Part shown: piece after piece, positions 9,401 through 20,624 of the stretch
How positions within the stretch are numbered: the first letter of the stretch is position 1
How the letters are laid out: each line of letters begins with the position of its first letter
The notes under the pieces: generated by a model
The model's database searches: none
Seen by the model: the letters and a program-made list of their open reading frames with translations, nothing else
Told to the model about the DNA's origin: nothing
Origin: CBFFRJ01 sp051486985
GTDB lineage: Bacteria > Pseudomonadota > Gammaproteobacteria > Enterobacterales > Enterobacteriaceae
Direction of reading: 5' to 3'
DNA: 64,000 nucleotides
Assembly: GCF_051486985.1 (NCBI RefSeq)
Contig: NZ_JAHVDV010000023.1
Location: forward strand, 24,825-88,824
Program-made: the position numbers and the translations under genes

Positions 9401-12400
9401 CGTGACGGCGGCAGTCACCGCACGGCCACCGAAGTTGACCACCACGCTTGTGATATCGGCCAGATTACTGACCGTCCCGGAAATGACCTGATCGACCGTG
9501 CTCTCTGCCCGGTTAATCACGTTGTCTACCGCGGCCAGCACATTGCCTACCACCGGCAGATCGCTCAGTGCCAGGTTGAAATCGATGGTTTCATACCTGG
9601 TATTCCCGTTGGCATCGACCACCTTCACTTCCGCAGTCAGGGTCTGATTGATCAGCCCCTGCCAGATGGACGGCGGTAACTGGAAGGAATAGGAGCCATC
9701 TGCCCCCACCAGCAGATCGTTAATCGTCAGGTTCGCGCCAGCGATATTCAGCGAAACTTTCGCGCCGCGATAATCCCCGTTCACCCGCCCGGTCAGCGTT
9801 TGAGTGACCAGTGACTCCGCAACGTTCAGGATGCCATCGTTAAAGACCTGATCGATCAGGACACCCAGCCCTTTGTTGAGGGCAACGTTGAGGGAGACCT
9901 TGTTGGTCGAGACGTTACCGGCGCTATCCGTGGAGGTGACACTGACCACCTGGGCGCCATCGGTGAGGCTGTTCAGGTTGAGCTCCGGGAAGCGATAATT
10001 CCAGTTCCCGTTCTGATCGACCGTAGTAGTCCAGCTTAGCGGTCCCAGGGTGATGGTAACCGAGTTACCCGCTTCCCCCTGCCCTTGCACCAACAAGCCG
10101 CCCACCGCATTGACCGTTGTGAGTACGGCCGGGACGCTGAGCGTATCTACCGTCAGCAGCGGTGAGGCTGTATCAATGGTGAACGTCTGTTGTTGCGTCG
10201 TCGCGTTACCTGCCGCGTCGCTGATGGTGGCGTTAATGGTGTAAGAGGCGCCGTTCAGTGCTGCCATATCGGCCTGCGGCACCTGAACCGCCCAGCTTCC
10301 GCCGGTAACCAGCCCATAGTAGGTTTTGCCGTTCAGCGTCACCGTCACCAGGCTACCGTTTTGATCCGAGGTACCGGTAATGGTCTGCGCAATGGCTTTC
10401 TCATCACCGTTAATCACGTTATCGCCCGTGAACTGCGCCAGGGTCAGCGCCGGTGGAATACGATCAACGGTAAAGGTCTGTGAGGCCACTGGCGTCGCAG
10501 GCTGGCTGACGCTCGCCGCCGTGATGGTGTATGTCCCATCAGGAATTGCGCTCTGCGCAAGTCCGTAATTCCAGGTTCCATCCGGGCCAACCGTAACCGT
10601 GGTCAGGACCGTGCTTGTGCCGCCCTCAGGCGTTAACGACAAAGTAATCAGTTGCCCGGCCAGATTGGCACTGGCACGCCCGCTGACCGGAACCTCACCG
10701 TTAACAATTTCCGTTGCGTTCACCAGGTTGTTACCGGTGACCTGATCAAGAATGACTGCATAAGTCGGGGGCGTCAGGTTGATAGTCAACGGGGTAACGT
10801 TTGTGGCGCTACCGGTATTATTGGCTTTATCGATCCCCTGCACGGATATGGCACCCGCCTGCAGCGTTGCCATATCCGCGGGCGAAAGCTGCAATGACCA
10901 ACTGCCGTTGGCCTGCACCGTCGCGTCCCGCACCAGCGGTCCGTTAGAAGACGGGAAGGTCACCCGAACAATATCGCCGGTTTGCAGATTGGTGGATGTG
11001 CCTCCGATGGTCTGCGAGGTCTCGCTTTCCAGATAGGTCAGTTGTCCGTCTCCGGCAAACTGGGTCGTTACGGTAACCGTCGGTTGCGTCAGAATAATAT
11101 TGACTGGCGTGGTGGTGGTGTTGCTGTTGAGCGCCCCATCCGTCACCGTGACGGCGAGGGTCTGCTGCCCACGTTCGGGGATCTGCGCCCATTCGGCAGC
11201 GGTCAAATCCAGCGTCCACGTATTACCGATCACATTCGCTGCGAAAGTCTGGCTGCCAATTTTCACATTCACCGTCGCCCCGGTCGGGTATGACGAGTTA
11301 AAGGTCCCGCTCAGTGAGGTGAGACTTTGTGATTCAGCAAGGTTCACATAACCATCGGCAAAGACCGGAGTGGTGATGGCCACGGTCGGTGGGGTAAAGG
11401 CCAGAGTAAAGTCTTCAGTGTGGGTACCGGTGTTACCGTACTGATCTTCAGCGGTAATGATGATCGCATGAGGTACCGCAGGATCCAGCGACTGCAACGA
11501 ACCCGCAGGCAGATTCACCGTCCAGGTGCCGTTTGCGACGCTGGCGGTATAAATGATGCCGCCCACGTCAATCTGTACGGTCACATACTCATTACCGACA
11601 ACACCCGTTCCCGTCGAGCCCGTCAGCGTTAACGGACCCGCGGCTTCGGTGAGGTTGAGGATGTTATCGGTGAAGAGGTTGGTCGCCGTCGGTTCTGGCA
11701 GGTCGGTGTGGATGCCTACGGTCGTCGTTAAGGTTGGACTCTCGTTACCCGCGCGATCCGTAATGGTGACCGTCAGGTCTGGGGTGGCCCCCTCAGCGAG
11801 TCCCGTGAAGGCGGCCTGCGGGATGGTCACCGACCACTCCCCGGTGCTCTGCACAGTTTGGGTATAAGGTACGCCGTTAAAGACCACGGTCACCGTCTGC
11901 CCTGCCGTTGCCACGCCCGTGTTGCCGGTTATCACCTGGTCGGTTGCCGCTTCGGCGTTATTCAGGGCACCATCCACAAACGGTGTGTTAAAGGTCGCCA
12001 CCGGCAGACTATGAATCTGCACTTCAAAATTGCTCTGCCCGGTAATCTGGTTGCCCGCTTTATCAATCACCGTCACGTTGACCGTCGTCGTACCATCCGG
12101 CAGGGCGGCCAGCGCAGCAGGTGAGAGCGGTAATTGCCAGGTACCATCAACGGGATTAATGACCGCCTGTACCGCCGTACCGTTATTCAGGGTCACCATC
12201 ACTCTGTCGATGTTAGCCACCGGCGTGTTCAGCGCCCCCGTGAGGGTTTGCGTGACGCCCGACTCTGCCACATTCAGGAAGCCATCGGTAAACGGTGTGG
12301 CAAGCGCCGGCGCCGTCAACGGATCGGTCAGCACGGTTATCGTGTTCGCCGGGGATGAGGTGGCGGTGTTACCCGCACGGTCACCCACGGTCACCGTCAT

Positions 12401-15400
12401 GGAGTGGGTTCCATCAGTCAGCCCCTGGAGTAAGGCGGTATCCAGCACTACCGACCAGTTCCCGTTCACATCCACGGTGCCGAACACATCCTGGTTACCG
12501 TCAAAGGTGATTTTCACCGTTTGCCCGGCGCCTGGCTGACCGGTGGAGCCTGTCAGTTGGGCAGTGGCACCCGCTTCCGCCTGGCCGATAAAATTGTCGC
12601 CAAAAAGAATCCCCGGTAAGGTTGCCGTAGGTTGAGCCAGTACTACATCCAGAACCGACGTGGCGGTAGCCGGGTTGTTCCATTCATCTGCTGCGCTGAC
12701 GGTCACCGCCAGTTGCCCACTGGTTGTGAGCTGGTTAGGGGGAATCCCCACCGTCCAGATGCCGTCGGCCACACTGCCGGTGAAGGTTTGTGTGCCGATG
12801 GTCAGAGTGACAACCGTGCCATTCGCAAGCCCAGTTGCGTTACCGCCAATGAGGGTGGTATCGCCCGCTTCCGCGAGGCTCACGATGTTGTCGTTGTACA
12901 TCGCATTCAGCGTCAGGGTTGGTACGGCGGCAGGATCGGTGTGGACATCAACATTGATGATTTGCTCGCTGCGGTTTCCCTGGGCATCCGTTGAGTGGAA
13001 GACCAGCGTGCCCGGCCCTTGATCCAGAGCTTGCAGCTCTGCAGCCGGGATCGTCATGCTCCAGGTCCCGTTATTGCCTACGGACGTGGCAATGGTTTTT
13101 CCATTAATGTCCAGGATAACCGTTTGACCTGCGAGACCCGTCCCGGTAACCGTTCTGTCGATGCTGGCCTCAGCAATGTTAATAATCTCATCAGCAAGGA
13201 TCGTGCCTGCAACAATCACCGTCAGCCCCGGCCCGGTCGTATCCACCGAGACATTGTGGGAAGCATTGGCGCTATTCTGTGCAGCATCCTGCGCCGTTGC
13301 GGTTATCGCGTAGGCGGGATTAACAAGGGTCGAATCAGAGAGTGCCTGCACATCGGCCTGCGGCACCGTCACTTTCCAGTTGCCACTGCCATCAACGGTC
13401 GCCGTATAGGTTTTGGCATTGAAGGTCAGGGTAATGACTGTACCGGCCGCCAGTCGGGTTGACGTACCGGTGATATCCAGCGCCGCGTTATGCTCCTGCG
13501 CGTTAATCACGTCATCCTGCGCGACAGTATTAATCGTCAGGGTCGGCTGTGACGCCGCATGGGTGACAAAATTCACGCTCTGGCTGCTGGTTGCTACGTT
13601 GCCGGCGAGATCGGTCACGCTAACCGAAATGACCTGGGCGCCATCCGGTACGGCGGCGACTTCATTCTGCGGAATACTCACCGACCAGACACCGTTCAGA
13701 ACGGTAGCCGTGTAGTTTTGCCCGTTCAGTGTGATGGTCACAGTCTGGTTGTTTTCAACAAGGATCGCCGTGCCGCTTATCGTCAATGCGCTCAGGGATT
13801 CCTGCGTATTCACGTAGTTATCACTGGAGACGGTGTTAACCGTTATCTGTGGCGCACCCGCAGGAGAAGCATCCAGTATGAAGCTGGTATTGATGGTATT
13901 GCTGTTGCCCGCCGCATCCGTAATTGAAGCCTGAACAGCGACCGGTCCATCCGGCACACCGGCGAGCGCCCCCGCTGGCAGCGTGATACTCCAGGTACCA
14001 TTGGGTTGCAGAGTTGCATCATAATTCTGACCATTAACCAGTACCTTGACCGTTTGAGCATGCAGCGGATCGTAGGTCCCGGTGCCGGAAATACTCAATG
14101 CTCCTGCCGCTTCTACCGTGTTAACGATGTTGTCACTGGTGACGGCGTTCATACCCAGATTGGGTGTCTGAGTATCTATTGATAGCGGGGTGGTTACCGT
14201 GTTCTGGTTGCCCGCCGCATCGGTCACGGTGACCGTTATGGTGTGATTACCCTGCGTAAGCGCGCCAAGCTGTGTGGAAGTGACAGGCGCACTCCAGTTA
14301 CCGTTCGCGTCCACCGTGGCGGTAATGGGTGTGCCGGAATCGAGCGTGACGGTGACCGTCTGACCGCTGCCTTTACTGCCAGTAACACCGCTTAATACGC
14401 CACCTGCCGCCGCTTCAGCGGCGTTCACTATTCCATCCGTAAACGGCGTGTTTACTACCGGCTGCGGCAACTGGTGAGTAATGATAGTGAACGACCGCTC
14501 CCCGGAAACGGGCAGATTATCAACATCGCGAGCCGAGACGGTCAGCGTCGCGGTACCATCCGCAATCGCCGCTGCGTCAGCCTGCGATATCGTCAACTGC
14601 CAGTTGCCGCTGCTGTTAATCTGGGTGGTGTACTGTTTGCCATTCAGGGTGACGGTGACGGTCGCCCCTTCTGCGAGACGTGCGGAGATACCACTGATGG
14701 TCAGGCCATCCTGAATATCCGCTGCGCTGATTTTGTCATCAGACTCGACCGGACTGATTGCAATCGCGCTGGCGTTGGTATTGACGCTAAAATTGACGTT
14801 CTGGGTTGGCGACGCATTACCCGCGGTGTCCGTCACCGTAACAGACACCGGATAGTTGCCGTTCGTCAGCCCTGCCAGATCGCTTGCGCTGACCGGAACC
14901 GACCAGCTACCGTCAGCCGCCACCACCCCCGTTAATGTTTGGCCGTTAATAGTGACGCTGACTTGCGCCCCCGGATCGGCTGGAACAGTTCTACCGGTCA
15001 GGTTAAAGCCACTGTTTAACTCGGCGATATCCAGTTGATTGTCACGAGTGACAGGGTCCACGACCAGGTTAGGCGCGGTGGTATCGAGCGTCAGGGTATG
15101 AGAAACCGTAGTGGTATTGCCTGCATTATCCGTCGCCGTCACGGTGATGGCGCTCGCTCCGTTTGGCAACGCAGCCAGGGCAGTTCCCGGTATCGCTGCC
15201 TGCCATACCCCCGCATTCAGCGTGGCAGGATAATCCGTGCCATTGATGCGAACAATGACACTACTCGCATCGGTTGAGGCGTTAACACTTATCGTCTGCC
15301 CTGCCTGTACCTCGGCACCATTCAGTACGTCAGTACCGTTGATGGGCTGCACCGTGACGGTCGGCGGCACCTTATCTACGGTAAAGCTTACGTTGCCTGA

Positions 15401-18400
15401 AGACGGGTTACCTGCCACATCCCTGACCTCAACGCTGAGGGTACCCGGACCGGATGCCAGAGTGCTCAGCGCACCGGATGGGAGAGTGACAGACCAGATG
15501 CCATTAGTATTCACCACACCGATGTACTGTTGACCATTCAGCGTGGCAACCACCGTCTGCCCAGGCCCATTGACACCGGTTGTTCCGGTTAGCGTCTGGT
15601 TCTGGGTCGATTCCACCTGATTGACGATGCCATCGCCGAAGGGTTGATTAATCACTACCTGCGGCAGCGTGTTAATGATGACCGTAAAATCATGGCTGTC
15701 AGTGACGGTGCCGTTGACGGTGACGGATGAAGCAGTAATGGTGTTGAGACCATCAGAAAGCTGACCGAGATCGGCGGCAGGGATCGTGGTTTGCCATGCG
15801 CCGCCAGGCCCGACCGTGGCGGTATAGGTCTCACTGCCGAGGGTGACCGTAATGATTGCGCCTTCCGGCAACCCGGCACTGTTTCCGCGTACCACCAGAT
15901 CGTTGCCGGATTACGCCAGGTTCAGGTAATCATCGCTGGCGACGATGCTGATCGCCACCGAATCAGCCGAGGTATCAATGTTAAAATCTTTCGTCTCGGT
16001 CTGCGTTTGCCCGTAAGCATCGGTGACGCTGACGGTATAAGAGGTTGTCCCCTGCGTCAGCTGTTGCAAGTCAATCGCCGGCAGGACGACCTTCCAGTTA
16101 CCCGCCGCGTCGACGACGCCGCTGTAGCTTTTGCCACCCAGGTTGACCGTAACGATACTGCCTATTTCCGCATTTGTGGTGCCCCCAAGCGTCTGATCAA
16201 CTTTGATCTCTGCCGCATTGAGGATGTTGTCCGAGGTTAAATTCAGCACATCAAGGGTCACTGCGCTGGTTTTCACATCGAATGAATGGGAGACCGTGGT
16301 GGTATTGCCTGCGGCGTCCGTAAGAGACGCCGTATAGGTGTGATTTCCCCCGCCCAGCGCCACGAGGTCGGCAGAGGGAAGAGTCACCTGCCAGTTACCG
16401 TCGTTGCCCACTACCCCGGTGTAGGTTTTCCCGTTAAGGGAGATAGTGACGATTTGTCCCTGCTCACTGACCGCACTGATGCCGCTGATGACCTGATCCT
16501 GGTTCAGTTCGCTGGGGTTCAGTTTGTCATCGCCGGTCAATGGCAGTAAGGAAAGTGCCGGAGCAAGCGTATCGACCTGTGCTGAATCGCTGAGTGAAGC
16601 GCTATTCCCCGCCGCGTCACTCACATTCACTGTTACAGGCAGGACGCCGTCCGGGAGGGTTTGCAGGTAGGTGGCCGGTACCGTAATTTTCCAGTTCCCG
16701 TCAGCATCCACCGTGGCCTGATAAGTTTTATTTCCTACCTGCACCGTGACTGTCTGCCCGCCGCCAGAGACACCTGTATTGCCGCTCAGTACCTGATCTA
16801 CTGATTTTTCAGCGCTGTTCAGGTAGCCATCACCAAAGGGCTCGTTGATAGTCGGCTGTGGCAGATGGTTAATCTGGACATTGAGCGTGTGATTATCTTC
16901 GGCGGTTTGTGTTCCATCGGTGACCACAGCCGTTATGACTGTCGGGCCATCTTTCAGCAATAGTAAGTCAGCAGGAGGAATGATGACGCTCCAGTAACCC
17001 GCATCATCAATGTTGGTGACCTGATATTCTTTGCCGTTAACGGTCACCGTAATGATCGCTCCGGCCCCAAGCACCGTCGTCACCCCACGAATTTCCAGTG
17101 GCTGTTCAGCTTCAGCCGCACTGAGATAATCGTCGGTCGACAAAATGGCGATCGCAATGCCTGCCTGGCTGGTATTCACCTCGACGCCAGCCGTTTTGAT
17201 AACCGGATTGCCGTCAATGTCATTGACACTGACGATCAGGGTAGTGTTCCCTTGTCCCAGTGCCGCAAGATCGCCTGCGGGGATAATGGTTTTCCAGGAT
17301 CCATCCCCCGCCACTTGTGCGTAATAGGTTTTGCCATTGAGAGTGATGGTCACGATTTGCCCGGCAGGAATGTTCACCGTGTGGCCAGAGACGGTTTGAT
17401 TCAACAGCACTTCCGCAGCGTTAAGAACGTTATCGCTGGTGACCGGATCGATGGTGACCTCAGGAGTCGAGAAATTGGTAGTGACTGACTGTGTTTCCTG
17501 CGTCACGTTGCCGGCCAGATCCACCACCCGGTAGGTGATGACATAGCTTTCACCGTCCTGAAGCAGCGCCATGTCTGCCTGCGGAATGGTCAGTTGCCAT
17601 TGCCCGTTCGCGTCTACCGTGGTGGTATAATTTTTGCCATTTAACGTGACCGTCACCTGGCTGCCTTCATCCGCAGTACTGGAATAGCCGCGGACCAGCT
17701 TATCGCCATCAATCAACGCCTGGTCGATAATGTTGCCCGAAGCAAATTGCGTAAGCGTGAGCGCGGGGGGAATCGAATCGAGAGTGAACTCCGTCGTTTC
17801 CGTTACCGTTCTGCCATCGAGCGTGGTGAGTGTGACGTCGACGATATGGGCACCCTGCTCAAGTTGGCCCAGCACCGACGGCGGCAGGAAGACCACCCAA
17901 CTGCCATCGCTCTCAACCACCGTTGTCCAGGTATTGTTGCCAATACGTACCACCACCTGACTACCCGCATTAACAGCATCGGTGGAGCCTGACAGCGCCT
18001 GCGATACCAGAATATCGTTAGCGTTGAGCATATTATCCGTGCCGATGACCGCCAGTCTCAGCACCGGAACACCGGGTTCAGGGTCGGTTCCACCATTGCC
18101 GGGGTCGGTACCGCCATTACCGGGATCCGTGCCGCCATTGCCTGGGTCTGTGCCACCGTTACCGGGGTCCGTACCACCATTGCCTGGGTCTGTTCCACCG
18201 TTACCCGGATCGGTCCCCCCGTTTCCTGGGTCTGTGCCACCGTTACCGGGGTCCGTACCACCATTGCCTGGGTCTGTTCCACCGTTACCCGGATCGGTCC
18301 CCCCGTTTCCTGGGTTGTTGCCGCCATTGCCTGGGTTTTCAGGGTTAGTGCCGCCGTTATTGCTGTCGCTGCCACCACCGCCGCCACCGCCACCGCCAGA

Positions 18401-18859
18401 TGCTGCCGCAATACCGACAATGCCACCCACCGCAGCAATCCCCCCCAGCACCGCAAGGGCCGAAATACCGCTCGTCCCAACCAGGGAGTCCATGGCGACA
18501 TCCGCATAGGTGGGAACAATGGCCTCTGCCGCTGCCGGACCCGATTCAGCCGCATACGGGAATACCGCATGATGGGTACCGAGATTGTCTTCAAAGACCA
18601 GTTGGCTATGCAGGCCATCGCTATCCAGCAAGAAAAAGCTTTGATAACGCACAGTAGAACCGTCCTTCATATGGACAATCAGGTCATTTCCCTGACGTTC
18701 ATAAAAATTAACGGTTTCTGGAGAAGCATTAATACGCACGATACTGGTTTCAGTGAGGTTAACGACGCGATCGCCACCTTGCGCATATTGTGCAACGACA
18801 TCACCTGTTTTTTGGTTAATTACCTGCATGGTTCCTGTAACGACGCTTTGCGTAGCCAT
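6431..18859 (-). pseudogene. bapA: BapA-like giant biofilm adhesin, interrupted by an in-frame stop
   Basis: Two long frames, 15,911-18,859 and 6,431-15,895, lie in the same reading frame and are separated only by TAA at 15,911-15,913 (codon 983 of 4,142). Restored, it is a Bap-family type I secreted adhesin: an N-terminal prefix domain (MATQSVVTGTMQVINQKTGD), a poly-Gly and Asn/Gly/Thr/Asp/Pro linker, about 36 Ig-like repeats of 85-105 residues (my count, by the recurring pattern D-D/G-x-L/I-N-x-A-E), and a C-terminal region with a GNTGNDTIHL glycine/aspartate motif and the presumed secretion signal. GAGGTG precedes the ATG at 18,859. The upstream piece (982 aa) lacks the C-terminal secretion signal and the downstream piece lacks a start region, so surface display is presumably lost. 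Repeat context (LNLA-stop-SGNDLVVRG) suggests a single GAA-to-TAA change. Confidence 0.88.
18070..18390 (-). repeat. Coding minisatellite in the bapA linker (7-aa units)
   Basis: The linker after the prefix domain is built from 21-base units encoding GNGGTDP, about a dozen in a row, next to a run of nine Gly. Units differ at synonymous positions except inside a perfect 84-bp tandem duplication (18,141-18,224 and 18,225-18,308, four units each). Repeat arrays of this kind change length by slippage or recombination; here copy-number change would stay in frame. Confidence 0.9.
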
Positions 18860-19435
18860 ATAATTCACCTCGAGTACCAGAGCAATAATTTGTGGCATCG
18901 CCAGCAAATATCAGAGCGTAGGGGTACCCACACCGAGTTTTGGCTGGTGATATAAATAGGTTTTGCTATATGATTTTTGAGATTAGTTTAAGTGGTTGAT
19001 TTTATATAGGATTGATCCTTTTACCGCGTTTAGCTTGTTTAATGCCGTGTTAAATAAAGATATAATCAAGGTTCACACTTTAGGCAAACTCCTATTTCAC
19101 AATTTGTTGTAAAAGTTCTGAATACAGAATATATCAGCAATATATCCTGGGTATTATTAAGCTACGCTTAAATTAATATGCGAATCATTAATTAAAATTT
19201 AAATAATCATTAATTTATACAAATTAAAGCAGCAATACATGATATACCAGCGCTGGTTAAATGCTGCACTCATATAAAACTCGGCTTTTACTATGCATAT
19301 ATAAATTAAATCCGGCATCTGTACGCCGTCATTACCAGGTGCTCATACTTTAAGCAACGGAAAATAATAAGAAAGTTCTACCTATATGGACTGGCATGCC
19401 ACGGTCAAAAGCTGTTATACTGTTTAACACACTTA
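18860..19435. promoter_or_regulatory. AT-rich region between bapA and ssrA
   Basis: These 576 bases hold no credible gene. They are markedly AT-rich, especially 18,950-19,330, with many T/A tracts, and must carry the bapA promoter (leftward) and the ssrA promoter (rightward). For ssrA, TATACT at 19,416-19,421 is a good -10 with its +1 near 19,436; the -35 is weak. The AT-rich stretch is the kind of DNA H-NS binds. Salmonella bapA is activated by CsgD, but I cannot point to a specific CsgD site here. Confidence 0.5.
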
Positions 19436-19798
19436 GGGGCTGATTCTGGATTCGACGGGATTTGCGAAACCCAAGGTGCATGCCGAGGGGCGGTTTGCCT
19501 CGTAAAAAGCCGCAAAAAAATAGTCGCAAACGACGAAAACTACGCTTTAGCAGCTTAATAACCTGCTAAGAGCCCTCTCTCCCTAGCCTCCGCTCTTAGG
19601 ACGGGGATCAAGAGAGGTCAAACCCAAAAGAGATCGCGTGGATGTCCTGCCTGGGGCTGAAGCGTTAAAACTAATCAGGCTAGTCGGGTAGTGGCGTGTC
19701 TGTTCGCAGGTGCCCGGCGAATGTAAAGACAGACTAAGCATGTAGTACCAAGGATGTAGGAATTTCGGACGCGGGTTCAACTCCCGCCAGCTCCACCA
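19436..19798 (+). ncRNA. ssrA: tmRNA (transfer-messenger RNA)
   Basis: The RNA is 363 nt, the E. coli length. It starts GGGGCUGAUUCUGGAUUCGA and ends with a tRNA-like arm containing GGUUCAACUCCCGCC and the encoded CCA. The tag frame (19,526-19,555) reads ANDENYALAA and stops at UAA. Together with SmpB it rescues stalled ribosomes and tags the nascent peptide for proteolysis. The 3' end of ssrA is a classic integration target for islands and prophages, and an islet with decayed mobile DNA follows directly. Confidence 0.98.
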
Positions 19799-19838
19799 AA
19801 ATTCTCCATCGGTGATTACCAGAGTCATCCGATGAAGT

Positions 19839-19929
19839 CCTAAGAGCCCGCACGGCGCAAGCCCTGCGGGCTTTTTTGTGCCTGCAATTTGTCCTGCGAA
19901 GTCTGATGCCAACCAATTAAATCTGAACC
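19839..19929 (+). repeat. Left copy of an imperfect 91-bp direct repeat
   Basis: This segment, just beyond ssrA, aligns without gaps to 23,561-23,651 with about 16 mismatches (~82% identity by hand count). It includes the ssrA terminator and the trailing segment ending ATTAAATCTGAACC. The two copies bracket a 3.7-kb AT-rich islet and may be old attachment or duplication scars. Confidence 0.8.
19845..19877 (+). terminator. Rho-independent terminator of ssrA
   Basis: AGCCCGCA (19,845-19,852) pairs with TGCGGGCT (19,865-19,872) and is followed by six T. It lies 46 bases after the CCA end of tmRNA. Confidence 0.85.
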
Positions 19930-19931
19930 TT

Positions 19932-19986
19932 TTAGGCCCTTCGATAGGCCCAACGAAAAGCTATAGTGTTCCCGTTGGGCCTAAAA
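19932..19986. repeat. Nested inverted repeat without a U-tract
   Basis: AGGCCCAACG (19,946-19,955) and CGTTGGGCCT (19,973-19,982) are perfect complements around a 17-base spacer. A second left arm (TTTAGGCCC, near 19,932) can pair with GGGCCTAAA (19,977-19,985) as an alternative fold. No T-run follows on either strand, so it is not an ordinary terminator. It could be a mobile-element end or protein-binding site. Confidence 0.6.
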
Positions 19987-20083
19987 GCAGGGAGACTCAC
20001 ATGGTGTAAGTACCCTGCATAATCGTGCCATTCACATTGAGAGATCATCCGGCATAATCAGTCAGCCAGCGCAGGAGATAGCT

Positions 20084-20312
20084 TTGCGTAAAGCCCGTTT
20101 TACTGAGCATCAGATCATCGCGGTGATGAAGTCGGTTGAAGCCGGACGAATTGTTAAAAAGGTCTGCCGGGAGGCCGTTATTTCTGAAGCCACCTGATAC
20201 AATTGAAAGTCCAGACACGGTGGCATGGGGGATTCTGATATTAAAGTCCTGAGGACGAAAACCGATGTCTCAACCAGCTGTTTGCCGATGTGAACGCCCG
20301 TATGAATCACTG
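20084..20312 (+). pseudogene. IS3-family transposase OrfA remnant
   Basis: A TTG-started frame reads LRKARFTEHQIIAVMKSVEAG and continues VKKVCREAVISEAT, the helix-turn-helix start of OrfA in IS3-family (IS407-like group) elements, where the usual text is RKARFTEHQIIAVLKSVEAG. It is broken by TGA after SEAT, a second TGA soon after, and a frameshift. The C-terminal leucine-zipper-like part is recovered in another frame as EDENRCLNQLFADVNARMNH. No OrfB follows on this strand, so it is a dead fragment. Confidence 0.8.
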
Positions 20313-20370
20313 AATACTATGACGCCGGAGAAATACCGACAACACCATTATCTGGCCGGGAACTCAAAAA

Positions 20371-20523
20371 ATGCCTGGAGCTAAAACGGGTCTGTTTACA
20401 TCTCCTGGGCCTCATGATGAAAGCAGTATGCGGCTGGATGTCTGGCTGGGTGAGGATGGCCGATGGAAAATTTAGCGGGTAGCTGATAATAGTGATAACT
20501 ACATACAGTATGAATCGCAGTAA
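20371..20523 (+). pseudogene. Unidentified decayed coding fragment
   Basis: A frame from ATG at 20,371 gives a protein-like tail (ESSMRLDVWLGEDGRWKI, a TAG, then RVADNSDNYIQYESQ and TAA). The composition and the continuation past the single TAG suggest the end of a former gene rather than random sequence. I do not recognise the family. The rest of 20,313-20,624 shows nothing else I can support. Confidence 0.25.
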
Positions 20524-20624
20524 TTGAGATGTTAAGAATAGTTAGCTGAATCGGCCAGCAGTGGAATTAACCTCTGCTGTTCGTCAGCATTGATGAGCTT
20601 CTTATCCAAAAAAAGCGTCATATA

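Noticed and set aside
15893..15913. Frameshift as the cause of the bapA interruption
   Set aside because: Both halves are in the same frame modulo three; only a stop codon separates them.
18070..18390. CRISPR-like array
   Set aside because: The repeats are 21-base coding units in direct tandem without unique spacers, and they encode the adhesin linker.
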